64,000 bases of DNA from Pseudomonas sp. B21-028 (GTDB lineage: Bacteria > Pseudomonadota > Gammaproteobacteria > Pseudomonadales > Pseudomonadaceae). The stretch lies in the NCBI RefSeq assembly GCF_024749045.1, contig NZ_CP087184.1, positions 2,790,001 to 2,854,000 on the forward strand. Direction: 5' to 3'. A program made the translations under genes and the position numbers. Below the pieces are notes generated by a model. The model searched no databases, had not been told where the DNA came from, and worked only from the letters and a program-made list of their open reading frames with translations. The number at the start of each line of letters is the position of its first letter. The first letter of the stretch is position 1. This document shows positions 21,901 through 27,610 of this stretch, piece after piece.

Positions 21901-24692
21901 ACCTCTCCCGCCACCCCCAAGGGGACCGGCTGTTGATAGGCATCGAGCAGGTAGAGACGGGTATTGGCGATCGGTTTGCCGATCGGCGTACTGTCTGGCG
22001 TGTCGGGGCCTGAGCAGTCCCATGCGGTGACATCGACGGCCGCTTCGGTCGGGCCGTACAGGTTGTGCAGCGCGGTGTCGGGCAATTGCGCCTTGAAACG
22101 GCGAACCAGATGGCCCGGCAACGCCTCACCGCTGCACAGCACGCGCCGCAGGTCAGCGAAGCCCTGGCTGTCGCCATGTTCCAGGAAGACCTCAAGCATC
22201 GAGGGCACGAAGTGCAGCAAGGTAATGCGTTGCTCGCGCATTACGTGAGCCAGGTAGGCCGGATCCTGATGGCCACCCGGTCGCGCCAGGTGCAACTGCG
22301 CACCGGCCAGCAACGGCAGGAAAAACTCCCACACCGACACGTCGAAGCCATACGGGGTCTTTTGCAGGACCCGGTCGGTTTCGTTCACCGCGTAGTGGTT
22401 TTGCGCCCAAAGAAGGCGATTGACCACGCCACGGTGTTCGTTCATCACGCCTTTCGGCAGGCCTGTCGAACCGGAGGTGTAGAGCACGTAGGCCAAGTGG
22501 GTCGGCTCAAGGCCCAGGGTCGTGGGCCGTGGGTTGCCGGTTGGATGGTGCGTCCGTTGGGCATCGTGGTTGTCGAGCAGCAGCACCGGCAAATGCGATG
22601 GCGCCGCAAAGTCGAGCAGTGCCTGCGCCGTGAGCAGGGCCACGGGAGCACTGTCATCGAGCATGTAGTACTGACGGGAAGCGGGCAGGTCTGGATCGAT
22701 GGGCATATAAGCGCCGCCGGCCTTCAGGATGGCCAGCAGTGCGACAACCATGTCCGTGCTGCGGTGCAGACGCACGGCCACCCGATCATCCGGGCCGATG
22801 CCCCGTTCGATCAACTGGTGCGCCAGCTGGTTGGCTTTATGGTTCAGTTCGGCGTAAGTGAGCACCTTGCCGTTGTGATCGCTGACGGCACAGGCGTCAG
22901 GTTGGCGTTCTGCCTGTTGCTCGAAGAGTGTGTGGATGAGTGCTTCTTGAGGGTATAAGCGCTCGGTGGCGTTGAAGTCGACAATCAGCTGATTGCGCTC
23001 CTGCTCCGGCAGGATCGGCAGGCTGTGCAAAGGCGCCAGGGGTGAATGCTCAAGGGCTTCCACCAGGCTGGTCAGTGCCGTCTGCATGTAGGCGCAGACG
23101 CGTTGCGCGTCGATGTCGACCACGGCTTGGACGTTGAGCATGAAGTCCTCGCCCAGGTCGTCCACGTTCAACATCAATGGGTAGTTGCTGCGCTCCTCTC
23201 CGCCCAGGGTTTGAATGCCGGTCCATGCGGCATTGGCTTCCGGGTTCGAGGCTTCGCCGCCACTGTGTCGATAGTTGAGCAAGGCGCTGAACAGCGGCAG
23301 TTCGCCAGATACGCCGCTGCAACGTTGAGCCAGGGATAGCGAGGCATGCTCATGCTTGAGCAGTGTCGATAACCGGGCATGAGTGGTATGAACGCTGGCC
23401 TGAGCCCCCTGATGACCGATGTCGATGCGTATCGGCAGGGTGTTGATGAACATGCCCAGCGCCCGGTCTGTCCCAGCGGAACCGCTCATGCGTCCCATCA
23501 ACACAGTACCGAAGACAACGGTATCCCTACCGGTGACCTTGCCCAGCACCTGGGCCCAGGCCAGATGCACCAGGCTGGCCGCACTGACGCCGGACTGGCG
23601 GGCCTGTGCGCGCAGGCGGCGGCTCAAGGCGCTGTTAATGCGTTGATGGACTTCCTCGATCTCACCGCCATCGCCCTGCACATCGTGCAAGTCGAAGGGC
23701 AGGGTGGGCTCGTCGATGTCGCCGAGCATGTCGCGGAAGAAGGCTTCATGGTCTTCGCGGCTGACGCCCAGGCGGGCCTGGGCCACGTAGTTGCGGTACG
23801 GCACCGAGGCCGGCAGGCGGTGTTCCTGGCCGAGCATGCAGGCGTCGATCTCGTGGGCAAGCACGGGCAACGAAGTGGCATCGTGGATCAGGTGATGGAA
23901 CGCCAGCAGCGCTACCCAGCGGTCAGCGAGTGGATCATGGGCATAGGCGATGCGCAGCATTGGCGCCTGGCGAATGTCCACCCGGTCATGACTATGCAGC
24001 TGCGCGATGATATCGGGGGTGGCGGGGTCGAGACGGAGTTCCTCCACAATCAGCCCGGCCTGGCGCCAGACCACCTGGACAGGTTGGTCCAGGCCTTCCC
24101 AGAGGAGGCTGGTGCGCAAGATGTCGTGGCGAGCAATCACCGCCTGCAAGGCCTTGGCAAAATGTTGCACGCGTTCCCGACTGTCAAAGCTGAACAGCAC
24201 ATTTCGCCGGTATGGGTCATCCTCGGGGGCCATGAGATGGTGGTAGAGGATGCCTTCCTGCAGTGGCGCCAGGGCGTAGATGTCCTGCACGTTGCTGATA
24301 CCGCCCTGCACGCTGGCCACGATACGGTCGATGGCGTTCTGGTCCAGGTCCGCCAGCGGCAGCATGTCCGGGGTGATGTGTTTGCAATCCTCGGTAATCA
24401 GGTTGGCTGGCACCAGGACTTCCGTGCCGCCACCGACGGCAGCGGCCAGGGCCGCGAGGGTTGGCTGGCTGAACAGTACGCGCACGTCGGCACTCAGGCC
24501 GACCTGGCGCATCCGCTCGATCAACGTGACTGCCAGAAGCGAATGCCCGCCCAGTTCGAAGAACTGGTCATGGCGACCGACCTGTTGCAGGCCCAAAAGG
24601 TCTTGCCAGATCTGCGCCAGAGTGGTTTCGATTTCGCCTTGCGGTGCTTCGTAACCACGGATGATCAGTGCATCGTGTTCCGGCGCTGCCAA
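3309..24692 (-). CDS. NRPS, third segment: T5, modules 6-11, C12 and start of A12
   Basis: This is a 7127-codon open frame with order T-(C-A-T)x6-C-A(start). It contributes six complete extension modules with predicted residues Ser, Ala, Thr, Thr, Ala, Ala, then the condensation domain and beginning of a Ser module. The listed first codon is a TTG inside the linker KALAAPEHD. It is not a real start: the protein continues from the frame ending near 24717. The last roughly 27 codons before the stop at 3309 are out-of-frame read-through after the deletion at 3387. Carrier motifs LGGHSLLAV are intact in all modules. No standalone epimerase or thioesterase is present; stereochemistry would come from dual C/E domains. 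GC content and style match the flanking segments, so this is one gene rather than separate subunits. Confidence 0.93.
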   Translation of the reverse strand: MAAPEHDALIIRGYEAPQGEIETTLAQIWQDLLGLQQVGRHDQFFELGGHSLLAVTLIERMRQVGLSADVRVLFSQPTLAALAAAVGGGTEVLVPANLITEDCKHITPDMLPLADLDQNAIDRIVASVQGGISNVQDIYALAPLQEGILYHHLMAPEDDPYRRNVLFSFDSRERVQHFAKALQAVIARHDILRTSLLWEGLDQPVQVVWRQAGLIVEELRLDPATPDIIAQLHSHDRVDIRQAPMLRIAYAHDPLADRWVALLAFHHLIHDATSLPVLAHEIDACMLGQEHRLPASVPYRNYVAQARLGVSREDHEAFFRDMLGDIDEPTLPFDLHDVQGDGGEIEEVHQRINSALSRRLRAQARQSGVSAASLVHLAWAQVLGKVTGRDTVVFGTVLMGRMSGSAGTDRALGMFINTLPIRIDIGHQGAQASVHTTHARLSTLLKHEHASLSLAQRCSGVSGELPLFSALLNYRHSGGEASNPEANAAWTGIQTLGGEERSNYPLMLNVDDLGEDFMLNVQAVVDIDAQRVCAYMQTALTSLVEALEHSPLAPLHSLPILPEQERNQLIVDFNATERLYPQEALIHTLFEQQAERQPDACAVSDHNGKVLTYAELNHKANQLAHQLIERGIGPDDRVAVRLHRSTDMVVALLAILKAGGAYMPIDPDLPASRQYYMLDDSAPVALLTAQALLDFAAPSHLPVLLLDNHDAQRTHHPTGNPRPTTLGLEPTHLAYVLYTSGSTGLPKGVMNEHRGVVNRLLWAQNHYAVNETDRVLQKTPYGFDVSVWEFFLPLLAGAQLHLARPGGHQDPAYLAHVMREQRITLLHFVPSMLEVFLEHGDSQGFADLRRVLCSGEALPGHLVRRFKAQLPDTALHNLYGPTEAAVDVTAWDCSGPDTPDSTPIGKPIANTRLYLLDAYQQPVPLGVAGEVYIAGVQVARGYLNLTQLTAERFLDDPFSQGPGARMYKTGDLGRYLPDGNIEFLGRNDDQVKIRGLRIELGEIEARLAQHHEVKEVVMMAREDASGEKRLVAYYTSRLSGETLDIEVLRLHLQAHLPDYMVPAAYVCLASLPLTSNGKLDRKALPAPDQWALVSREYQAPQGATERAIAEIWQELLGIDEVGRQDHFFELGGHSLLAVKLIERMRQIGLSADVRVLFSQPTLTALAAAVGGGTEIVVPTNLIPEHCERITPDMLPLVNLDQDAIDRIVSNVPGGVGNVQDIYALAPLQEGILYHHLAAERGDPYVLKSVFALQDQAYLEAFSQALQQLIQRHDILRTALLWEGLEEPVQVVWRQAALSVETLDLDPMQGDISLQLQQRHDPRHSRLDLTQAPLMRLISAYDAAHQRIVSLLLCHHLVLDHTALQVMRDEMQALMSGKGKELPASVPYRNYVAQARLGVSREDHEAFFRDMLGDIDEPTLPFDLHDVQGDGGEIEEVHQRVDSELARRLRYQARSLGVSAASLCHLAWAQVLGKVTGQDTVVFGTVLMGRMQGGDGADRALGMFINTLPIRIDVGNQEVQASAQATHAQLATLLKHEHAPLSLAQRCSGVSSERPLFSALLNYRHSNDEVLSPEADAVWAGIQALGGEERSNYPLMLNVDDLGEDFMLNAQVVADIGAQRVCDYMHAAIESLVKALEDAPSSALNTLPILPQQEMHKLLVEFNATALDYPQEQTLHGLFEAQVERTPEAVAVVHDDVCLSYRELNRRANQLAHHLRDNGVKPDSRVAICVERGPEMIVGLLAILKAGGAYVPLDPAYPAERIAYMLEDSAPAAVLAQDATVELLADAARVVINLDNEQWQDESVLNPLVPELTSAHLAYVIYTSGSTGLPKGVMIEHRNTVNFLTWAHRTFDAQTLSKTLFSTSLNFDLAVYECFAPLTSGGSIEVVANVLELQDGEHDVTLINTVPSALKALLESGGLGEGVDTVNVAGEALKRSLVETLFEQTSVKRLCNLYGPSETTTYSSWVSMAREDGFAAHIGKPVANTQFYLLDEHKQPVPLGVPGELYIGGAGVARGYLNRDDLTAERFLKDPFSSAANARMYKTGDLGRWLADGNIEFLGRNDDQVKIRGFRIELGEIEAKLAQASNIKETVVLAREDVPGDKRLVAYFTADAKEVNLDGLREHLLAWMPSHMVPAAYVQLDALPLTPNGKLDRKALPAPDLSSVISREYEAPVGETETVLAQIWTDLLQVERVGRQDHFFELGGHSLLAVKLIERMRQIGLSADVRVLFSQPTLTALAAAVGGGTEIVVPTNLIPEHCERITPDMLPLVNLDQDAIDRIVSNVPGGVGNVQDIYALAPLQEGILYHHLAAERGDPYVLKSVFALQDQAYLEAFSQALQQLIQRHDILRTALLWEGLEEPVQVVWRQAALSVETLDLDPMQGDISLQLQQRHDPRHSRLDLTQAPLMRLISAYDAAHQRIVSLLLCHHLVLDHTALQVMRDEMQALMSGKGKELPASVPYRNYVAQARLGVSREDHEAFFRDMLGDIDEPTLPFDLHDVQGDGGEIEEVHQRVDSELARRLRYQARSLGVSAASLCHLAWAQVLGKVTGQDTVVFGTVLMGRMQGGDGADRALGMFINTLPLRVDLGSQGVRNGVQATHARLTALLGHEHASLVLAQRCSGVSGELPLFSALLNYRHSGSETPNPETDAVWSGIQTLGGEERSNYPLTLNVDDLGEDFMLNVQAVVDIGAQRVCDYVQTALESLITALEDAPSSALNALPILPAAEREQLLVAFNATALDYPQEQTLHGLFEAQVEHAPEAVAVVHGDVRLSYRELNQRANQLAHHLRDSGVKPDSRVAICVERGPEMIIGLLAILKAGAGYVPLDPAYPAERLAFLLDDSEPVAVLVQEATRERLADASVPIINLDDAMLQRYPVLNPQVPELTPAHLAYVIYTSGSTGLPKGVQVEHRNVARLFSATQAWFDFNPTDVWALFHSFAFDFSVWEIWGALVHGGQLLIVPQPVTRSPQACYTLICDAGVTVLNQTPSAFRQLIAAQGESQQAHSLRQVIFGGEALDPGMLKPWYAKPANAATQLVNMYGITETTVHVTYYPLQAEDAQQTGISPIGVRIPDLQTYVLDAQRQPVPMGVVGELYVGGAGVARGYLNRPELNEERFIADPFSPNQGARLYRTGDLVRWSADGSLEYRGRNDDQVKIRGFRIELGEIEAQLAACTGVREAVAVAREDVPGDKRLVAYIIPQDDTVPSASDLRAQLQQNLAEHMLPGAFVTISAWPLTSNGKLDRKALPVPGLSSVINREYEAPVGETETALAQIWTDLLQLERVGRHDHFFELGGHSLLAVKLIERMRQIGLSADVRVLFSQPTLKALAAAVGGGTEIVVPTNLIPEHCERITPDMLPLADLDQDAIDRIVSKVPGGVANVQDIYALAPLQEGIFYHHLAAERGDPYVLKSVFALQDQACLEAFSQALQQLIQRHDILRTALLWEGLDEPVQVVWRQAALSMETLDLDPMQGDISLQLQQRHDPRHSRLDLTQAPLMRLVSAYDAPHQRIVSLLLCHHLVLDHTALQVMRDEMQALMSGKGKELPASVPYRNYVAQARLGVSREDHEAFFRDMLGDIDEPTLPFDLHDVQGDGGEIEEVHQRIDSALSRRLRVQARQSGVSAASLVHLAWAQVLGKITGKGDVVFGTVLMGRMQGGEGTDRAIGMFINTLPLRVNLAAQSVRTGVKSTHGKLTALLAHEHASLALAQRCSGVSGELPLFSSLLNYRHNGSEASNPEADAVWAGIQPLGGEERSNYPLTLNVDDLGEDFMLNAQVVVDIGAQRVCNYMLTALASLVEALEHSPLAPLHSLSILPEQERHQLIVGFNATEDLYPQDALIHTLFEQQAERQPDACAVSDHNGKILTYAELNHKANQLAHQLIEQGIGPDDRVAICVERGPEMIIGLLAILKAGAGYVPLDPAYPAERLAFLLDDSEPVAVLVQEATRKVLITDAVPIINLDDAMLQHYPVLNPQLPELTPAHLAYVIYTSGSTGLPKGVQVEHRNVARLFSATQAWFDFNPTDVWALFHSFAFDFSVWEIWGALVHGGQLLIVPQPVTRSPQACYALICDAGVTVLNQTPSAFRQLIAAQGESQQVHSLRQVIFGGEALDPGMLKPWYAKPANAGTQLVNMYGITETTVHVTYYPLQVEDAQQTGVSPIGVRIPDLQTYVLDAQRQPVPMGVVGELYVGGAGVARGYLNRPELNEERFIADPFSDNKSARLYRTGDLTRWSADGSLEYRGRNDDQVKIRGFRIELGEIEAELARHEAVEDAAVMAREDVPGDKRLVAYFTADTEVSLDELREHLLARMPSYMVPAAYVQLDALPLTPNGKLDRKALPAPDQSALISREYQAPQGSTEQAIAEIWQDLLGLQQVGRHDHFFELGGHSLLAVKLIERMRQIGLSADVRVLFSQPTLAALAAAVGSGSEIKVPANLIPEHCARITPDMLPLADLDQDAIDRIVSKVPGGVSNVQDIYALAPLQQGILYHHISAHEGDPYVLQAQFNIAGPERLDAFVTALQSVIDRHDILRTALFWEGLSEPAQVVMRKAALHLEEVMLDPASGAIAEQLQQQFDPRHYRLDLGQAPLMRLVYAQDVLNQCLVATLLFHHMALDHTAMEVVRHDMQAHLLGETDGLAVPMPYRNYVAQARLGGSDAEHEAFFRAMLGDIDEPTLPFDLHDVQGNGSGVEEVHLPLDASLSKRLRTQARLLGVSAASLHHLAWAQVLGKVTGKDDVVFGTVLMGRMNGGEGADRALGMFINTLPLRVNLGPHDVRSGVSLTHARLTALLGHEHASLALAQRCSSVPAPTPLFSALLNYRHSAVGSVSAETLEAWRGIETVHAEERTNYPLTLSLDDLGEGFGITVQAVHGIDAGRVCGYMHAAIESLIKALEDAPSSALNTLPILPQQEMHKLLVEFNATALDYPQEQTLHGLFQAQVERTPEAVAVVHDDVSLSYRELNQRANQLAHHLRGNGVGPDSCVAICVERGPEMIVGLLAILKAGGAYVPLDPAYPADRIAYMLRDSAPAAVLAQGATLGLLAGVSVPLIDLDSQPLQGQSVDNPRVPDLTSAHLAYVIYTSGSTGLPKGVMIEHRNTVNFLTWAHQSFDSTVLARTLFSTSLNFDLAVYECFAPLTSGGSIEVVTNVLELQQKDHDVTLINTVPSALQALLESGGLNENVHTVNVAGEALKRNLVERLFEQTSVKRLCNLYGPSETTTYSSWVSMDRKDGFVAHIGKPVANTRFYLLDAHKQPVPLGVPGEIHIGGAGVARGYLNRDDLTAERFLDDPFSQAPGARMYKTGDLGRWLADGNIEFLGRNDDQVKIRGFRIELGEIEAKLAQHEAVKEAVVMAREDVPGDKRLVAYFTQSEAVGIETLRNHLLAQLPEYMVPAAYVQLDALPLTPNSKLDRKALPAPDLSSVSRRNYAAPQGEVEIAIARIWQELLGVEQVGRHDHFFELGGHSLLAVTLIERMRQQNMSADVRVLFSQPTLATLAAAVGGGTEIVVPANLISEHCERITPDMLPLVDLVQDAIDRIVASVPGGVANVQDIYALAPLQQGILYHHISAQQGDPYVLQAQFRIEDYQRLGAFTDALQSVIDRHDILRTAVLWESLSEPVQVVWRHAALHLEEVHLDPAAGAITEQLMQRFDPCHHRLDVTQAPLMRLAYAQDVLNRRLVAVLSFHHMALDHTALDVVRHEMQAHLMGRNDQLTPAVPYRNYVAQVRLGASREKHEAFFTDMLGDVDEPTLPFGLHDVQGDGTHIEEAEQVIAHDLNRRLRLQARQLGVSAASLYHLAWAQVLAQVSGKDDVVFGTVLMGRLQGGDGADRALGMFINTLPLRVDLVDQGAHAGVKLTHARLTALLEHEHASLALAQRCSRVATSTPLFSALLNYRHSTAGTASAEVPDPWHGIDVLGGTERTNYPLTLNVDDLGDGFKLTVLVAGQVEAHRVCIYLQTALENLVEALEHSSRVPLHSLSILPEQERNQLIVDFNATALDYPQEQTLHGLFEAQVERTPEAVAVVHDDARLSYRELNRRANQLAHHLRDCGVGPDARVAICVERGPEMIVGLLAILKAGGAYVPLDPVYPAERIAYMLQDSAPTAVLAQGTTLGLLAGVSVPLIDLDSQSLQDQSVVNPLIPDLTSSHLAYVIYTSGSTGLPKGVMIEHRNTVNFLIWAHQSFDSSVLAKTLFSTSLNFDLAVYECFAPLTSGGSIEVVTNVLELQHGEHDITLINTVPSALKALLESGGLGDGVDTVNVAGEALKRSLVETLFEQTSVKRLCNLYGPSETTTYSSWVSMAREDGFAAHIGKPVANTQFYLLDEHKQPVPLGVPGEIYIGGAGVARGYLNRDDLTAERFLKDPFSSAANARMYKTGDLGRYLPDGNIEYLGRNDDQVKIRGFRIELGEIEVKLAQHEAVNEAVVLAREDVPGDKRLVAYFTQSEAVDIEALRIHLQGQLPEYMVPVAYVYLDELPLTPNGKLDRKALPVPDLSSVISREYEAPQGEVEIAIARIWQELLDIDQVGRHDHFFELGGHSLLAVTLIERMRQVGLSADVRVLFSQPTLAALAAAVGSGSEIVVPTNLIPEHCERITPDMLPLADLDQDAIDRIVSKVPGGVANVQDIYALAPLQEGILYHHLAAERGDPYVLKSVFALQDQACLEAFSQALQQLIQRHDILRTALLWEGLEEPVQVVWHQAALSMETLDLDPMQGDISLQLQQRHDPRHSRLDLTQAPLMRLISAYDAPHRRIVSLLLCHHLVLDHTALQVMRDDMRALMSGKGKELPASVPYRNYVAQARLGVSREDHEAFFRDMLGDIDEPTLPFDLHDVQGDGGEIDEVHQHVDTELARRLRYQARSLGVSAASLCHLAWAQVLGKVTGQDTVVFGTVLMGRMQGGDGADRALGMFINTLPLRVDLGSQGVRNGVQKTHARLTALLGHEHASLVLAQRCSGVSGELPLFSVLLNYRHSGGEASNPEANAAWTGIQTLGGEERSNYPLMLNVDDLGEDFMLNVQAVVDIDAQRVCAYMQTALTSLVEALEHSPLAPLHSLPILPEQERNQLIVDFNATERLYPQEALIHTLFEQQAERQPDACAVSDHNGKVLTYAELNHKANQLAHQLIERASARMIGWPCVCTAARTWLSHCWPS
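3386..3388 (-). other. Frameshift site 1 (CCCC reduced to CCC) in A12
   Basis: The text reads GATGCCCGTTC where the near-identical module 6 (near 22800) reads GATGCCCCGTTC. The offset between the two copies is 19,415 before this point and 19,416 after it, which shows a one-base loss directly. Confidence 0.9.
5021..8230 (-). other. NRPS module 11: dual C/E - A(Ala) - T
   Basis: C11 has HHISAQQGD and HHMALDH. It differs most in sequence from the other internal C domains (for example the linker EEAEQVIAHDLNRRL). A11 reads D-L-Y-N-N-A-L-T-Y-K for Ala. T11 lies near 5150. Confidence 0.84.
8231..11440 (-). other. NRPS module 10: dual C/E - A(Ala) - T
   Basis: C10 has HHISAHEGD, the Ile version of the dual signature, and HHMALDH. 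A10 reads D-L-Y-N-N-A-L-T-Y-K for Ala. The A10 core motif reads NSKLDRKAL, with Ser in place of the usual Gly but the Lys retained. T10 lies near 8360. Confidence 0.84.
11441..14697 (-). other. NRPS module 9: dual C/E - A(Thr) - T
   Basis: C9 is AERGD type, with one residue change in the approach (QEGIFYHH). A9 has the Thr code and is nearly identical over about 0.9 kb to A1, which lies 25.9 kb away. T9 lies near 11570. Confidence 0.85.
12058..12960 (-). repeat. Near-identical A-domain block, copy in A9
   Basis: Matches 37934-38836 at offset 25,876, with only scattered substitutions (for example at the PVPMG/PVPLG codon). This is long-range homogenisation between non-adjacent Thr modules. 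Confidence 0.82.
14698..17957 (-). other. NRPS module 8: dual C/E - A(Thr) - T
   Basis: C8 is AERGD type. A8 gives the Thr code D-F-W-N-I-G-M-V-H-K. Its subdomain end differs from the other Thr modules (IIPQDDTVPSASDLRAQL, AWPLTSNGKLDRKAL), showing a separate recent history. T8 lies near 14825. Confidence 0.85.
16966..18113 (-). repeat. Identical NRPS block, copy in C8/T7
   Basis: About 1148 bp that I cannot distinguish from 20179-21326 (constant offset 3213). It covers the N-lobe and middle of the C domain and the end of the preceding carrier domain. Divergence starts abruptly on both sides, as expected from recent gene conversion or module duplication. Confidence 0.88.
17958..21170 (-). 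other. NRPS module 7: dual C/E - A(Ala) - T
   Basis: C7 has HHLAAERGD and HHLVLDH. A7 reads D-L-Y-N-N-A-L-T-Y-K for Ala, with KAGGAYVPLDPAYPAER before it. The first part of C7 and the preceding T6 end are identical to the same part of module 8 and T7. Confidence 0.85.
20179..21326 (-). repeat. Identical NRPS block, copy in C7/T6
   Basis: Partner of the block at 16966-18113, exactly one module length (3213 bp) away. Confidence 0.88.
21171..24420 (-). other. NRPS module 6: dual C/E - A(Ser) - T
   Basis: C6 is PEDD type. A6 belongs to a different A-domain lineage (KAGGAYMPIDPDLPASRQ) and its pocket reads D-V-W-H-L-S-L-V-D-K, the classical Ser code. About 1.6 kb from its C-domain tail through A6 is nearly identical to module 12. 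T6 lies near 21300. Confidence 0.86.
21693..23332 (-). repeat. Near-identical Ser-module block, copy in C6/A6
   Basis: Partner of 2278-3916, with the intact CCCC at the site of the frameshift. Confidence 0.85.
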
Positions 24693-27610
24693 GGCCTTAC
24701 GGTCGAGCTTGCCGTTGGGGTCAGCGGCAGTGTGTCGAGGTGTACGTAGGCCACCGGGACCATGTAGGCGGGCAACTGCGCTTGCAGGTGGCTGCGCAGG
24801 GCTTCGATGTCCACCGCTTGCGATTGAGTGAAGTAAGCCACCAGGCGTTTGTCGCCCGGCACGTCTTCACGGGCCTGCACCACCGCTTCTTTCACGGCCT
24901 CATGCTGGGCGAGTTTGGCTTCGATCTCGCCCAGTTCGATACGGAAACCGCGGATCTTCACCTGGTCGTCGTTGCGGCCCAGGAACTCGATATTGCCATC
25001 GGCCAGCCAGCGGCCCAGGTCGCCGGTCTTGTACATCCGGGCGTTTGCAACAGCGCTGAACGGGTCCTTGAGGAAACGTTCTACCGTCAAATCGTCGCGG
25101 TTCAGATAACCGCGAGCGACCCCGGCGCCACCGATGTAGATTTCCCCCGGTACACCCAATGGCACCGGTTGTTTGTGTTCATCCAGCAGATAGAACTGAG
25201 TGTTCGCCACCGGCTTGCCGATGTGCGCGACAAACCCATCTTCGCGAGCCATGGACACCCAACTGGAATAGGTCGTGGTTTCCGAAGGCCCATAGAGATT
25301 GCACAAGCGCTTGACCGAAGTCTGTTCGAACAGCGCTTCCACCAGACTGCGCTTGAGCGCTTCACCGGCCACGTTGACCGTGTCGACGCCATCACCCAGC
25401 CCACCGGATTCCAGCAACGCCTTGAGCGCCGACGGTACGGTGTTGATCAGGGTGATGTCGTGCTCGCCGTGTTGCAGTTCCAGCACATTAGTGACGACCT
25501 CGATGCTGCCGCCAGATGTCAATGGTGCAAAGCATTCGTACACGGCCAAGTCGAAGTTCAGCGAAGTCGAGAACAGCGTCTTCGACAAGGTTTGCGCATC
25601 GAACGAACGATGCGCCCAGGTCAGGAAGTTCACCGTGTTGCGGTGTTCGATCATCACGCCTTTAGGCAAACCGGTGGAGCCCGAGGTGTAGATCAGGTAG
25701 GCCAAGTGCGACGAGGTCAGTTCTGGCACCAACGGATTCAGGACGGATTCGTCCTGCCACAGCCCGCTACCGAGGTCGATCACTGGCATCGAGGCTTCTG
25801 CCAACAACCCGAGGGTTGCCTTCTGGGCCAGCACCACCGCCGGTGCGCTGTCCTCAAGCATGTAGGCAATCCGATCCGCCGGATAGGCCGGATCCAACGG
25901 CACATAACCGCCGCCGGCCTTGAGGATCGCCAGCAACCCCACCACCATGTCGATGCCACGCTCGACACAGATCGCCACCCGCGAATCCGACCGCACGCCC
26001 TGCCCGCGCAGGTAATGCGCCAACCGGTTGGCCCGTTCGTTCAACTCACGGTAGCTCAGACAAACGTCGCCATGCACCACCGCAACCGCTTCCGGCGTGC
26101 GTTCGACCTGCGCTTCGAACAACCCATGAAGGGTCTGTTCCTGTGGGTAATCCAGTGCGGTGGCGTTGAATTCCACCAGCAGTTTGTGCATTTCCTGCTG
26201 CGGCAGGATTGGCAAGGCGTTGAGCGCGGATGACGGTGCGTCTTCCAGGGCCGTGACCAGGCTTTCCAGCGCGGTCTGCACGTAACCGGCGATCCGTTTT
26301 GCCCCGGTATTGGCCGGGCAGGTGAGGGTGAAGGTGAAACCCTGGCCCTCATCGTCCACGTTCAACGCCAGCGGATAATTGGTCCGTTCCGTGGCTTTGA
26401 ACCGCTCGATATCGATCCAGGCACCGAGCCCCTCGGCGGTACCCGATGCGTCGGTGTGGCGGTAATTGAGCAAGGCGCTGAACAGAGGCCGTTCGCTGGA
26501 TACACCGCTGCAACGTTGAGCCAGGGATAGCGGTGCATGCTCATGCTTAAGCAATGTCGCCAGTTGTGCATGAGTGGCTTGAGCGCTGGCTTGAACTTCC
26601 TGATTGCCTGCGTCGATGCGTATCGGCAAGGTATTGATGAACATGCCCAAGGCACGGTCGGCACCGTCACCGCCTTGCATGCGCCCCATCAATACGGTGC
26701 CGAAGACAACGGTATCCTGGCCGGTGACCTTGCCCAGCACCTGGGCCCAGGCCAGGTGGCAGAGGCTGGCTGCACTGACCCCCAGGCTGCGAGCCTGATG
26801 GCGCAGACGTCGGGCCAGTTCGGTATCGACGCGTTGATGCACCTCTTCGATCTCACCGCCGTCGCCCTGTACATCGTGCAGGTCGAAGGGCAGGGTGGGT
26901 TCGTCGATGTCGCCGAGCATGTCGCGGAAGAAGGCTTCATGGTCTTCGCGGCTGACACCCAGGCGGGCTTGGGCCACGTAGTTGCGGTACGGCACCGGGG
27001 CCGGCAGGCGCTGTTCCTGGCCGAGCATGCAGGCGTCGATCTCGTGGGCAAGCACAGGCAACGAAGTGGCATCGTGGATCAGGTGATGGAACACCAGCAG
27101 CGCTACCCAGCGGTCAGCGAGTGGGTCATGGGCATAGGCGATGCGCAGCATGGGCGCCTGGCGAATGTCCACCCGGTCATGACTATGCAGCTGCGAGATG
27201 ATATCGGGGGTGGCGGGGTCGAGACGGAACTCCTCCACAATCAGCCCGGCCTGGCGCCAGACCACCTGGACAGGTTGGTCCAGGCTTTCCCAGAAGAGGC
27301 TGGTGCGCAAGATGTCGTGGCGAGCAATCACCGCCTGCAAGGCCTCGGCAAAATGTTGCACGCGTTCCCGGCTGTCAAAGTTGAACAACACATTTCGCCG
27401 GTATGGGTCATCCTCGGGGGCCATGAGATGGTGATAGAGGATGCCTTCCTGCAGCGGCGCCAGGGCGTAGATGTCCTGCACGTTGCTGATACCGCCCGGC
27501 ACGCTGGAGACGATACGGTCGATGGCGTTCTGGTCCAGGTCCGCCAGTGGCAGCATGTCCGGGGTGATGCGTGCGCAGTGCTCGGGGATCAAGTTGGCTG
27601 GCACCAGGAC
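24421..27610 (-). other. NRPS module 5: dual C/E - A(Ala) - T, frameshift at A10
   Basis: C5 is a PEDD-type N-lobe joined to a C-lobe that is almost the same as that of module 7. A5 reads D-L-Y-N-N-A-L-T-Y-K, predicting Ala. The A10 motif is interrupted by the single-G loss at 24717-24720. T5 (DQFFELGGHSLLAV) follows in the next frame near 24550. Confidence 0.83.

Noticed and set aside
24665..24720. Boundary between separate NRPS subunits
   Set aside because: The break falls in the A10 motif of one A domain, there is no start with a ribosome binding site, and a one-base correction joins the two sides.
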